This document shows, in pieces, positions 1-9,546 of a stretch of DNA of 64,000 nt. The notes under the pieces are model-generated. The model was not told the origin of the DNA. It made no database searches and saw only the letters and a program-made list of their open reading frames with translations. Where the stretch lies: IMG/VR virus record IMGVR_UViG_3300027704_000022, positions 1-64,000 of that record; one strand, 5' to 3'. Position 1 is the stretch's first letter. Each line of letters begins with the position of its first letter. This DNA comes from a virus. A program made the translations under genes and the position numbers.

Positions 1-887
1 TAGTTCCATGTATGCGTCCACTTCGGACTATAATAAACTTTAGGTCTATTATAAACAGAAGGTATCTGATGCTTAAACCTTCTATATCCACCTTTACTTT
101 CTAAGAAATGGATCATAGTCTTTAACTGTTTATCGGGGATATTGTTAAAGCTGTAACTCATATCGAATGTTGCGATATTATCGTTAGTCTTAAACCTTTG
201 AGTGAAAGAGTTTTTATATTCTAATTTATCAGCTTTAATTTGCACATCATTTTGAGTTCCAATATCAGGCTCGAAAAAGAAATCTTGAGTCCACATTGAA
301 TTCGCTCCTGTAGGAGAATTCGACGCTGTCGAACTATGATCTCCAGTGCAGTAGTAGAAATTGTCTAGTTTGTTTTGGCTAATCCCTGTATATGCAATAT
401 CATATTCCTTATAAGAAGCGGAGTAACTATAATCATCAAAATCTAAGTTAGGGAAACACCCCATACCAGACCATTTAAGTAAAGTCGGAGCGTGGTCTAC
501 CGTCAAACTAGTCGCAACTTCGAAGTGCTGATTATTAATAAAATTAATTGCATAATTATCGCAAAACCCAGAGACTGTTTTATAGATCCCTGAGTTATCA
601 GGAGTAAACCCTATAGGCAAATACCCAGATTGAGCTTCAAAAAAGTTTGCTAGTTTTTTAGCATTTGTTTCATTAACCTCGTATTTTAAAGCAAACCTTG
701 CTATTAAACTATTAACCGAAAGAGGTATTAAATTATAATAAAAATCATCAGTAACATAACTATGATTTTTAGCCTGAAACTCTACCGTAGATCCATAAAC
801 TGGCGTGAGGTTAAGAGCAGACAACTCTGATGGCGAAGTTATGCCGCTAATATTCCGATCTCTGTTATAAAATAAGTCTTCACTCAT
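1..887 (-). CDS. Minor tail protein, C-terminus off the window
   Basis: An open frame of 295 codons runs off the left edge. Its ATG (885-887) overlaps the TGA of the upstream tail gene. The visible C-terminal part contains HFLESKGGYRRF followed by RPKVYYSPKWTHTW, which resembles the GG..RF and aromatic-rich ending of lambda-M-like minor tail proteins that cap or join the tail tip. It is the last gene visible in the minus-strand tape-measure operon, the position expected for such a protein. The family call rests on this short motif and on context. The missing C-terminus could change it. Confidence 0.6.
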   Translation of the reverse strand, partial: MSEDLFYNRDRNISGITSPSELSALNLTPVYGSTVEFQAKNHSYVTDDFYYNLIPLSVNSLIARFALKYEVNETNAKKLANFFEAQSGYLPIGFTPDNSGIYKTVSGFCDNYAINFINNQHFEVATSLTVDHAPTLLKWSGMGCFPNLDFDDYSYSASYKEYDIAYTGISQNKLDNFYYCTGDHSSTASNSPTGANSMWTQDFFFEPDIGTQNDVQIKADKLEYKNSFTQRFKTNDNIATFDMSYSFNNIPDKQLKTMIHFLESKGGYRRFKHQIPSVYNRPKVYYSPKWTHTWN

Positions 888-1699
888 GAGTGTCCAATAT
901 AGTTAAGGGTTAATCTTACAGATCCATCAGCAGAAGCGTTAAGCTGCTCAGACACTAAAGAAGCGTTTGGAACAGTCAACGTTTGTAGGGCAGTCCCGTC
1001 TCTTCCCTTTACAGAAAAAGATAGATTTTTATCAGATCGGCCTTCCTCGAAAAAACTAAATCCACTGGCCAAAAAGATATCGTCCACATCTATCTGAACG
1101 GCGGCTGTATAATCTATGGGGTTTATGTGTTTTACCTCGACAGGAGTTTCCGATCCTATGGTATAATATGGAATCTTTTTTATAGATAAAGAATAATCAA
1201 AACCCAACACTCTATTAGTTGTGCTATAATCGCATGTCGCGGTTATAGAACCTTGGCTTGGCACATCTATTGGTATAGGGAAAAATGTTCCAGATTTATT
1301 TACCCCACTTCTCATTTCGTCGTATATAACCAAAGAGGCATTAACTTTAGGGACTGACCCGACTGCACAATTAACAGAGTAAGAAGTTAGATAGCCGCTT
1401 TCGAAACCATAAGATGTATTATTATTATAATTAAAGCTAGCACTTACTACGCTAGATGATCCAGTCATCGATAAAAGAGGATCATTATAAATAAGAGATC
1501 TAGACAAAGATAAAGTCTGACTAGTAGCTCCTGCTACAGTAGTTACTCCACGAACAGAACCTAATGGTTTAGCCGTATTAGAAGAATTCTGATATCCTAT
1601 ATCTAAAGAGTTAATTCCAGAAAGCTCTTTTCTTCCTATATTTGGATTGACTCCAGATAAGAAGAAGTGAGATTCGTAATTTAGTGTTGTTCCGTACAT
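884..1699 (-). CDS. Tail-tube-like structural protein (paralogue B)
   Basis: 271 residues, rich in Ser, Thr, Asn and beta-branched residues, with no signal peptide or membrane segment. It shares motifs with the tube candidate at 12593-13750 and with the protein at 26780-27646: a central YSVNCAVGSVPKVNASL stretch matches YSVELAVGSLPTVNVTV in the former, and an LSLSRSL stretch recalls LPLSRSP. I infer a beta-sandwich tail-tube or tail-tip ring protein. The start ATG overlaps the tape measure stop (TAATG) and its own stop overlaps the next start, so translation is probably coupled. It could instead be a distal-tail (Dit-like) protein; sequence alone does not separate these. Confidence 0.55.
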   Translation of the reverse strand: MYGTTLNYESHFFLSGVNPNIGRKELSGINSLDIGYQNSSNTAKPLGSVRGVTTVAGATSQTLSLSRSLIYNDPLLSMTGSSSVVSASFNYNNNTSYGFESGYLTSYSVNCAVGSVPKVNASLVIYDEMRSGVNKSGTFFPIPIDVPSQGSITATCDYSTTNRVLGFDYSLSIKKIPYYTIGSETPVEVKHINPIDYTAAVQIDVDDIFLASGFSFFEEGRSDKNLSFSVKGRDGTALQTLTVPNASLVSEQLNASADGSVRLTLNYIGHS

Positions 1700-4600
1700 T
1701 ATGCTCTAACTTGTCTTAGTGATCCTCCTAGTCTTTTCTCGTCATCTATCACTTGTTTAACTACATCTTTTATTCTAGTCGCTAATGATGTCTGCTGGTC
1801 GTCCCCGCCACCTTGAGTGTCGGATGACCCATCAGAGTTAACGGTGATATTAATAATGGTCTCTCCAGAATTATCAGAAACAGAAATTAGCTCATCTAGT
1901 TTGCTAACTATATCTCCAGACCCTCCATCAGCTCCTGAATTTAAAGCGTTTAGACTGCCTCTCCCTATCTTCTGGGTTGCAGCGGCGTTCATAACAAACT
2001 CACCCCCAGACAACATAGAAGGAACGGTATCTACTCCAGCTGCATTAGGAATTGAGCCTCCTGTAGCGAGGTTTGGCGGCAAGGCTCCTGTCCCGAAAAT
2101 CTCCCCAGAAGTTAGACCATCAAGATTATGAAAGACTCCATTCTGAAATATCCCTACCCCAGATGATTGACCACGACCTCCATTAACTTTAATCGCGTTT
2201 GGTGGGTTAACTGCTTCCGCAAGTGGCGCTTTACCAAATTTAGTTGCAAGGCTACTAAACCCAGCAGAAGCAACAGCTGCAAAAATAGAATTTTTCAACC
2301 CTTTTTTAGCTTGCCTCTTTTCTTCTCTAGCTTGTTGTTCTTTTTGTATTTGCTGCGTAAATAATCCAAATGCATCCTTCTTGGAGTCTTGCTCTCTTTG
2401 AAACGCTGGGCTATTCCTTCTGCCAAACATAGTAAGAGCTGCACTTTGAGGTTCTAAATTAACAGATGCAGATCCTGTCCCCGATCCGAATCTATCAGAA
2501 GCTCCAGTAGTAAAAGATTGTGTAGCGAAATCAATTAAATTGCTTTTCCCTTTTATCTCTTCTTGTCCGTAAGTTCCTGGGGTAAATAAACCTCCTCTAG
2601 CCATAGCTGGAATCGACCCAGCATTCAAAGACTCCATGAAAGAAGAGCCGTATTTACTAACAGAGCTTTTCTTCATTACGAATTCACCACCAGTAAGTAA
2701 AGCAGGAACATCATCGCGGTTTCCAGAACCGCCTGTTACTTTCCCCCCAGAGGCGAATTTACCAATAACGCTATCAACAGCTCTTGTCATGTAAGCTTTA
2801 GATAAAGTCGTGAAGAAACTGGTGGCTGTTCCTATAAGTATATCGCCAAGGCTCTTTCCTTGGATTATTGCTTCGGTCATAGCATCTCCTATATTCTGGG
2901 CGAATTGAGCTGAAGCGTCTATTAATTTACCATTAAACTGATCTTCCTCGACGAGCCTTCTGAATTCTTTAAAGTCTTGATTATCTATAGCAGCGTCTCT
3001 ATCGGCTTGACTTCTTTCGTTTCTACGGTTTTTAATCCTTTCGACAGGATTTATATTCATGTTATTATCTATTTCCCTAAACTTCGCTTCGTCAGATCTT
3101 AGAATCCTTCTAATTTCTGCGGGGTCTTGTGAAGCCTTAGCTCTTTCCATTCTACTGTCTTCTGATATTTGAGCTTTTAAACGCGCAGCAGGGTCTGAGA
3201 TCCTGTCAGTATCGAATTGTCCTTGAATAGCTCCTCGTTCTAATACAGTAGCTAAATTTTCAGATAATTGAGCAGAACTCTCTTGAAAGAAACCTGCCGC
3301 TTTTAGATTAGCTTCAGCGTTTTCTATAGCAGATTTACTTTGGGCATCTAATGCGGTGCTAGATTCAATTAATCCTTTTCTAAAATTTATAAGCTCCTTT
3401 TGCTTTACCTCATCTTTCCCCTCAAGGCTAGAAATTGCTAAATCCAACGCTTTTAAAGGGCTTTCCTGACTAACCAAATCTGCGGCTGACGGTTTAAGCT
3501 CCGCTTCAGTGAGTTTATCATAATCCTTCAATTCGAGTTTATCAAGAGTCTTGGTTAAATTACCCCCTACTGAATTATCCGCTAATAATTTATCTAAATT
3601 CCCCTTTCCTATACCACCTATTTTCTCTATAATAGATTTCTTTTCATTTTGCTCTAAGTTATTTCTAGCTTTTTGAGCTTCAGCTCTAGCGTTTAACACA
3701 GAGTCATTAGCTGCTTGTTTCGTTAGACTTTCTTGCTCTAATGTAGTTTTTGCTCCTCGACCTCTATTAATTGCATTTAACTGTCTAGATTTTATCGCTT
3801 CTTCCAAAGTCTGATTTTTATTAAAAGTATTTGATTGTATATTTCCGATAGCTTTCAGATTAGAGGCTTTTCTAATCTGATTAATCTGCGCAGCTACAAC
3901 CTTAATGTCCCCAAGATGTCCTTTTTGCTTAATTAATTCTCCAGTTTTCTTTTCCTCTACAGATAAAGAGTTTATTTCTCCACGTAGTGCAGCTTGAATA
4001 CTCGTATCGCTTTCTTCTAGTAACTTATTAATTTTTAATACTAACTCTTCCCTTTCTTTAACTGTAAAGTTTTCTTTTTTAGAGGATTCGTTTATCAATT
4101 TTAAAAGTTCTTGTTCAGAATCCTTTATGAAAGTAAGCTCCTTGCTTGCTTGAAGCATTGCCCCTAAAGAATCAAGAGTTTTATTTCTCAAATTGAAATT
4201 AGCTTGGAGTATGCTTTGCTCTGTCTTTAGAGCTATCATTTCATCTTCATTGAGAGATTTTGATAATTCCGCCTTTAATATCTTCTCGTCCATTACGTCT
4301 AAAACAGTTCTATCTGCTTTAGCTAAATCGATAGCCAATTGTATTTTTTGTTTCGCGAGACCAGCTAGAACCCTATCACCTTTTGCGGCTTCATCCGTAG
4401 CGCTTTGCTCTATTGTTTTTAATGTTGCTGGGGCTTTTTCGGCTTCTTGGTTTAAAATGAGATCTTGAGCTTTTCTTTCCGTCATACCCGTCTCTGCCAT
4501 ACCTTCCCTGAATCCAGCAATACTCGGCGCTCTTTCTTTCGCCGCTCGGGCGCGTTGGAAGGGGTCACGCTCAACAAAACCTTCCTCCTTGCCTTTCTTA

Positions 4601-7600
4601 CCAAAACTTATTAGAGCTTCAAGTTCCTCTTTATTAAGTTCTTCAAAGATTTTACTTACATCTTGAGTTTGAGCTTTCATTTTAATTACCGCATCAATAA
4701 GTTTATCAAACTCTGCGTTATCTAACTTATCGATCTTAGTAATCTGAGTACTCTCAGCATCACCGAATGTCTGTACAACTTGCTTTTTGCCTCCTATGGC
4801 TGATTTTCTTATCAATTTATCTATTGCCTCTGGATCTACGCCTGTTGCGAGAGACTGATCTATAGATTCTGTTAATTTGACAACAAAAGCATCGGTTATA
4901 CTTATATCTGCAACAGTATTATCTTTCGCTACTGATCCATCTGCTTTTTTATTGAAAATATCAGCGAGTATGTTATCTCTTTGTTTTTCAAGAGCCGCTT
5001 TATCTACTTCTCCTATACTATCCAATCTTATAGCCGCTTTATCTGCCGCATCAGCTAATTTTCTTAGCGCCATATTATTGGTGTCTGTTATTCCTGTGGC
5101 ATCTTCATAAAGCCTATTTAAACCTTCATATAGGGCAGCGCCTATACCTATAGCCGCACCAATCTGGCCTATACTTTCTATAACTTTTCCCTTTACTCCT
5201 TCCATAGACTCACCAAAATCTTTTATAGCGCTACCCGCAAAAACAGCTGTTGTAATTGAACTACCCATAGTCGTTAGTCTATTGGCGACTCGGCCAAAAC
5301 CCTCTTCTGCGTCAGAAGTAGCTCCAGCTAAAGCGGAAAATGCGATCTGAGTTGCGAATATACCGCCAAGCATATCTCTAGAGCCTTTCGTGGTTTTAGC
5401 CTCTACATTTAATCGCTCTTTTGCTACATTATTTACTTTGTTTCTAACCTCTCCGTTGGTTTTTATTCCTTGGGTAAATTTCTTTAATGATTTTTCTGCA
5501 CCGTCTTGAGTGATTGTGCCTTCTTTTATTTCTTTGTTAAGTGAATCAACAAGGCTATTCAATTTCCCTAATGATTTTGCTGCTGCTGTGCTGGCATTTT
5601 TTATGCCTATATCACCCATACCTATATTAGACTTAGCGAAGTTAGGTATAGCGCCAGTAGGCTCATCCCTAGTATTAGTGACGGCTAACCCCATTGGGTT
5701 ACCAGCGTTTCTAAGCTTCGGGCTTTGGTTTACGCGAATTTGATTTATTGGTAGACCAGCATCTTGTTCTCTCCCTATAGCATCTTGAAGAGGATTAGCG
5801 AAATTGGGTATATAACCTCTAGAAGCATTTGTTATGTCAACAAACCCACTAAACACACCGTCATTTTTTCTGAACGTTGGCCGCTGCCCTTTAGGTGTAT
5901 TTTTTATAAATGTCTCACGATCCTGTTCTCTTATAACATGAGTACCCTTTGTAGTAATACCAAGATACCGTTTCGCATCGTATTTAGAGAGTTTTTTACC
6001 TTTTAATTTGGAGGTTTGAGCATCTTGCTTTTTGCCTAACACCCTATGTATTTTCGCGGCGGCAGAGGCTACATTCTTGGGGTTTAGTCGGCCTTTCACT
6101 TCTCCAAACTTAGGTTTGGTTTGTATGTTAAATAAACCCAATAATTTGTCCTGACCTGTCAGATTTAAATCAAAATTAGAATTCTCAGCTTGATCAGCAT
6201 AATTCTTAAATTCCTTATCCGTAAGCATAGTAGCCAATGCTAGCTCATATATACTTCCAGCAAACCCAGCCACAGCGCCACTATTGACCTTAGCTTTGAT
6301 CTTTTGGTTATGCACGGGTTTAGGCATCCCGCCTGATAATTCTTGTGATTTTTTTATACCCTGATTTATAGAATAATCTTCTAATTCTTTTATATACTCA
6401 TCAACTGTTTTGCCTTCATGCTTATCATCTAAACCGTACGTGGGGACTCTTATAGGTAAAGCTCCAGGTCGTTTTGTGACATTATACTTATTCTCTTCTG
6501 GGTGATAATATGCTAGGTTTTCAGGTTCACTTTTCCCTGTTTGACCATATAGCAATACATGACGACCTTGCGAGTTTAGAACTTTTTGTTCTTTAGCGAA
6601 ATTAGGTATATAACCTCCAGCAGCCCCAATCTTCCTAGCTCCTGCTGGCATTCCCATAGAGGAAACCATATCTTGATTAAATATAGCAGATCCACCACTT
6701 CCAGCATAATTAGGCACTACGTATTCGCTACTGTTAGCGACCATAGTCCCTTTTTGTCCACCTCCAAAATTGAAGTTGGGTATAGTAACAGGTTTCGCGG
6801 AAGTTGGAGCGCCCCCTACGCCCTTGCTGATATCAGAGCTTTCTGATCCATAACCAGCAATAGCATTGTAGTTAGGGATAAACCCTCCAGCGGCACGACC
6901 TTTACCTCCTCTACGTGAAACTGGTCTAGTGCCAGCCCTAACTCCAGGAGCTATTGTGCTAGCTATACCCTGCATTTCCTGCATCACACCTAATTGCTCC
7001 CTTATAGCTGTGGTGAAAAACTTAGTTTGAGCGACTTTTTTCTTTTCTGCGCTAAGAGAGCTATTTTCTATAGCTAAGATACTTTCTTGAATTCCTTTGT
7101 TGCCTAACAAAGTAGAAGCGATCTGTCCCTGAAGAGTAGCTTGTTCTTTTGCTGCTCTATTTAAACCAAAAAATGTTTTTAAAGATCCAAGCCCAAATCT
7201 AGCAAGATCGACACCCAGTTTTATTATAATAGCTCCAAAGATAGCTAACCCAGGTCCACTAATAACAGCGCCTATACCTTTTACTATGCCTCTTGCAAAA
7301 TCTCCACCTGCGCCTTCTCCATCTAATATCCCTTTGACATCTTCGACTAAAGTGTTAAAGAACCCTAATAGATTTTGAAGATTATCTGTTACACCTATCC
7401 TGCCTAGAGTATCAGCTAATTCTTTTAAATTCAGTGTGGCTACATTTATAGCGGCAGATAAAGCTTCATTTAAAGCTACATTCCGTTCATAAGCTTCTTT
7501 TGTCGCATTTTGAGAAACTTTAGTTAAATCTATTGCTATAGAGGTCTTAGAATTATAATCATCTAGTAAAGCTAAGAATGGGGCAATCTGGAATTTCCCC

Positions 7601-8535
7601 ACTAGCCCTTCCGCTATTTGAAGCCGTTTAGCTTCAGGTAATTCGCCTAAAACTTTAGACAAATTTTGAATTAATTTAGTAGCCCCTAAGACTTTGCCGC
7701 TAGTATCGGTGACTTGGACCCCTAAATTCTGCATTGTTTCTAACTTCTCTATACTCTGAATACGAGTGAAGATAGTTTTGAATGAGTTGCCAATAACAGA
7801 TCCACCTCGCGCAGTTTTAACTTGCACGGCTGTAATCACACCGACTAATTCATCAAATGATACACCAGCAAGGTTAGCAACTGATCCTGCGCGTTTAATA
7901 CCTTCGATCAAATCTCTCTCAGAAACAGCTGCCGCCACAGCTGCTGCTGACAATTTATTAAGTATTACGCTACTTGAGAGTCCAGACTTATTAAAAGAGT
8001 TTATAGCTGCAGTCAAACCTGAAACAGCTTCAGTAGCTCCCAGACCAGACACGCGGGTTAATATCATAGAATCAGCTAATCTTTTTTGTACTTCAGTTGC
8101 ATCTAAACCTTGACGGCTTAATTCTAAAGCGGCAGTAGCTACTGTATTAAACGATTGCTCAGTATTCCTAGCAACATTAAAAATAGTTTTACTAAAAGCC
8201 TCTAATTCTTTTGCATTAGTCCCCAAAATAGAATTGATACTTATAAGAGACTTTTCTACTTCTATAGTAGTCAAAACTAACTCTTTGAAGCCTCTAGTCA
8301 CAGCGGCGAGTATACCAACAGAAGCTCCAAATGCCAAAACACGGGCATTAGCAGCCTCCATAGACTTAGTAAATTGATCGGCTTTACCAGTAATCCTACC
8401 TAAAGGCTGAGATAAGCCCTCAATACTTTTGGCGTTGCCGCCCATATTGATCTTAAGATTTCTGCCTGCTTTTTTAGCAGCGGACTGAATGCTCGCTTCT
8501 AATCCTGTTTGAACTGTTGGTATTTTTATTGGCAT
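1699..8535 (-). CDS. Tape measure protein with nuclease-like insert
   Basis: 2278 residues, the longest gene here. Residues about 70-300 form a TP901-type tape measure core (EVEKSLISINSIL through ISFDELVGVITAVQVKTARGG). Hydrophobic segments lie near 415-450. Seven IPNF-type motifs occur at about residues 550, 584, 606, 641, 907, 960 and 2159, and two DDVPALLTGGEFVM/DTVPSMLSGGEFVM repeats lie near the C-terminus, typical of phage tape measures. Residues 1000-2000 are mostly charged helix. Between IPNF copies four and five, about 646-905, is a non-helical insert with E764, D789 and E812-V-K814, the spacing of a PD-(D/E)XK nuclease core. The protein sets tail length and is ejected on infection. 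AAAGG lies upstream of the ATG. The tape measure call is firm; the nuclease reading of the insert is inference. Confidence 0.95.
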   Translation of the reverse strand: MPIKIPTVQTGLEASIQSAAKKAGRNLKINMGGNAKSIEGLSQPLGRITGKADQFTKSMEAANARVLAFGASVGILAAVTRGFKELVLTTIEVEKSLISINSILGTNAKELEAFSKTIFNVARNTEQSFNTVATAALELSRQGLDATEVQKRLADSMILTRVSGLGATEAVSGLTAAINSFNKSGLSSSVILNKLSAAAVAAAVSERDLIEGIKRAGSVANLAGVSFDELVGVITAVQVKTARGGSVIGNSFKTIFTRIQSIEKLETMQNLGVQVTDTSGKVLGATKLIQNLSKVLGELPEAKRLQIAEGLVGKFQIAPFLALLDDYNSKTSIAIDLTKVSQNATKEAYERNVALNEALSAAINVATLNLKELADTLGRIGVTDNLQNLLGFFNTLVEDVKGILDGEGAGGDFARGIVKGIGAVISGPGLAIFGAIIIKLGVDLARFGLGSLKTFFGLNRAAKEQATLQGQIASTLLGNKGIQESILAIENSSLSAEKKKVAQTKFFTTAIREQLGVMQEMQGIASTIAPGVRAGTRPVSRRGGKGRAAGGFIPNYNAIAGYGSESSDISKGVGGAPTSAKPVTIPNFNFGGGQKGTMVANSSEYVVPNYAGSGGSAIFNQDMVSSMGMPAGARKIGAAGGYIPNFAKEQKVLNSQGRHVLLYGQTGKSEPENLAYYHPEENKYNVTKRPGALPIRVPTYGLDDKHEGKTVDEYIKELEDYSINQGIKKSQELSGGMPKPVHNQKIKAKVNSGAVAGFAGSIYELALATMLTDKEFKNYADQAENSNFDLNLTGQDKLLGLFNIQTKPKFGEVKGRLNPKNVASAAAKIHRVLGKKQDAQTSKLKGKKLSKYDAKRYLGITTKGTHVIREQDRETFIKNTPKGQRPTFRKNDGVFSGFVDITNASRGYIPNFANPLQDAIGREQDAGLPINQIRVNQSPKLRNAGNPMGLAVTNTRDEPTGAIPNFAKSNIGMGDIGIKNASTAAAKSLGKLNSLVDSLNKEIKEGTITQDGAEKSLKKFTQGIKTNGEVRNKVNNVAKERLNVEAKTTKGSRDMLGGIFATQIAFSALAGATSDAEEGFGRVANRLTTMGSSITTAVFAGSAIKDFGESMEGVKGKVIESIGQIGAAIGIGAALYEGLNRLYEDATGITDTNNMALRKLADAADKAAIRLDSIGEVDKAALEKQRDNILADIFNKKADGSVAKDNTVADISITDAFVVKLTESIDQSLATGVDPEAIDKLIRKSAIGGKKQVVQTFGDAESTQITKIDKLDNAEFDKLIDAVIKMKAQTQDVSKIFEELNKEELEALISFGKKGKEEGFVERDPFQRARAAKERAPSIAGFREGMAETGMTERKAQDLILNQEAEKAPATLKTIEQSATDEAAKGDRVLAGLAKQKIQLAIDLAKADRTVLDVMDEKILKAELSKSLNEDEMIALKTEQSILQANFNLRNKTLDSLGAMLQASKELTFIKDSEQELLKLINESSKKENFTVKEREELVLKINKLLEESDTSIQAALRGEINSLSVEEKKTGELIKQKGHLGDIKVVAAQINQIRKASNLKAIGNIQSNTFNKNQTLEEAIKSRQLNAINRGRGAKTTLEQESLTKQAANDSVLNARAEAQKARNNLEQNEKKSIIEKIGGIGKGNLDKLLADNSVGGNLTKTLDKLELKDYDKLTEAELKPSAADLVSQESPLKALDLAISSLEGKDEVKQKELINFRKGLIESSTALDAQSKSAIENAEANLKAAGFFQESSAQLSENLATVLERGAIQGQFDTDRISDPAARLKAQISEDSRMERAKASQDPAEIRRILRSDEAKFREIDNNMNINPVERIKNRRNERSQADRDAAIDNQDFKEFRRLVEEDQFNGKLIDASAQFAQNIGDAMTEAIIQGKSLGDILIGTATSFFTTLSKAYMTRAVDSVIGKFASGGKVTGGSGNRDDVPALLTGGEFVMKKSSVSKYGSSFMESLNAGSIPAMARGGLFTPGTYGQEEIKGKSNLIDFATQSFTTGASDRFGSGTGSASVNLEPQSAALTMFGRRNSPAFQREQDSKKDAFGLFTQQIQKEQQAREEKRQAKKGLKNSIFAAVASAGFSSLATKFGKAPLAEAVNPPNAIKVNGGRGQSSGVGIFQNGVFHNLDGLTSGEIFGTGALPPNLATGGSIPNAAGVDTVPSMLSGGEFVMNAAATQKIGRGSLNALNSGADGGSGDIVSKLDELISVSDNSGETIINITVNSDGSSDTQGGGDDQQTSLATRIKDVVKQVIDDEKRLGGSLRQVRA

Positions 8536-8568
8536 ATCCGTAAACCTTTAATGTATTTACACAAAGAT

Positions 8569-9546
8569 TTACACATCATGTCCAGCTAATCGCATCATTT
8601 GTGTCATATCAAGTTGACCACCATGTTTTTTAGCCTCCTCTGCTAAAGAAACGCTTTGGACTCCACCTATATCTTCGACATCATCTTTTGTGGCTCCAAA
8701 AAGTATCGATCCTGAAGCATCATCTTTAATGCCGCTTGATTTTGTTCTCTCATTCTTAGAAGCAGAAAAAGAAATCAACTTTTCTGGATCTTGACGATAA
8801 TCATCTGGGATATCTTCGGTATGCTGGAAAATATTATGGAACATCCTACCGAATAAAGCTACTCTCAATTGATAAACAGTTAACTCAGTTATAGCTTTTC
8901 GGTAAAACCCTCCACAATCTTCGCAAAGCGAAAGATACATACTAAAAAAAGGTCTCAATACAGCCTTTTGAATATTATCATCCGAAAGTCGTTCTGTTAT
9001 ACCGTTTTGAAGTTTTGTAAGCTCTATAATCTCCCACGTTTCTAATTCTCCAAAATCCTCTTCGGAATATAAGTGTTCAGTAAGTTCTTTATTTTTAAAA
9101 ATTAAAAATCTTAATATTTCATCCCCGCTTCTCGATGAGGCGTAGTCTTCAGCAGTCTGACCTACAACTTCACTACGGTCAGATTTTAACTTATACAATT
9201 CTTCAGCTCTCTGTAAAATTGTTTTTTGTAATTGCTCTTTTTGGGATCTTAAATTTAAGTTCTGTATAGTTCTTTTTAAATTACCTATCTCAGTTTCCAA
9301 AGAAGCTATTTTTAAATCACTCTCTTGATCCCATATCCCTTCATCTAATACATAAGAGATTCGATCTTTTTCTAAATCTAACCCTTTAGATACGGCTATA
9401 TTTTTATATTTTTCATAATATTTATGCAAATATCTTTGATCACGAATACTTATATGTTTGATATAAATATCACGGTCATGAAATAAAGCTTCAGTATAAC
9501 CATCGAAAGCTTCACCAACTAAAGAGATATAGAACTCCTCTTTCAA
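8569..9546 (-). CDS. Probable tail assembly protein, TTG start
   Basis: 325 residues, acidic, with a predicted coiled coil at about 76-120. It lies directly before the tape measure and overlaps the preceding gene, the usual place of tail assembly chaperones. There is no early ATG. The frame opens with TTG inside TTGA, immediately after AAAGGTGAGG, one of the best Shine-Dalgarno sequences in the window, so I accept TTG. The frame is -1 relative to the preceding gene, as in lambda G/GT, but a TGA just upstream in this frame and the lack of a classical slippery heptamer argue against programmed frameshifting. No motif identifies the function; the chaperone role is positional. Confidence 0.6.
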   Translation of the reverse strand: MKEEFYISLVGEAFDGYTEALFHDRDIYIKHISIRDQRYLHKYYEKYKNIAVSKGLDLEKDRISYVLDEGIWDQESDLKIASLETEIGNLKRTIQNLNLRSQKEQLQKTILQRAEELYKLKSDRSEVVGQTAEDYASSRSGDEILRFLIFKNKELTEHLYSEEDFGELETWEIIELTKLQNGITERLSDDNIQKAVLRPFFSMYLSLCEDCGGFYRKAITELTVYQLRVALFGRMFHNIFQHTEDIPDDYRQDPEKLISFSASKNERTKSSGIKDDASGSILFGATKDDVEDIGGVQSVSLAEEAKKHGGQLDMTQMMRLAGHDV

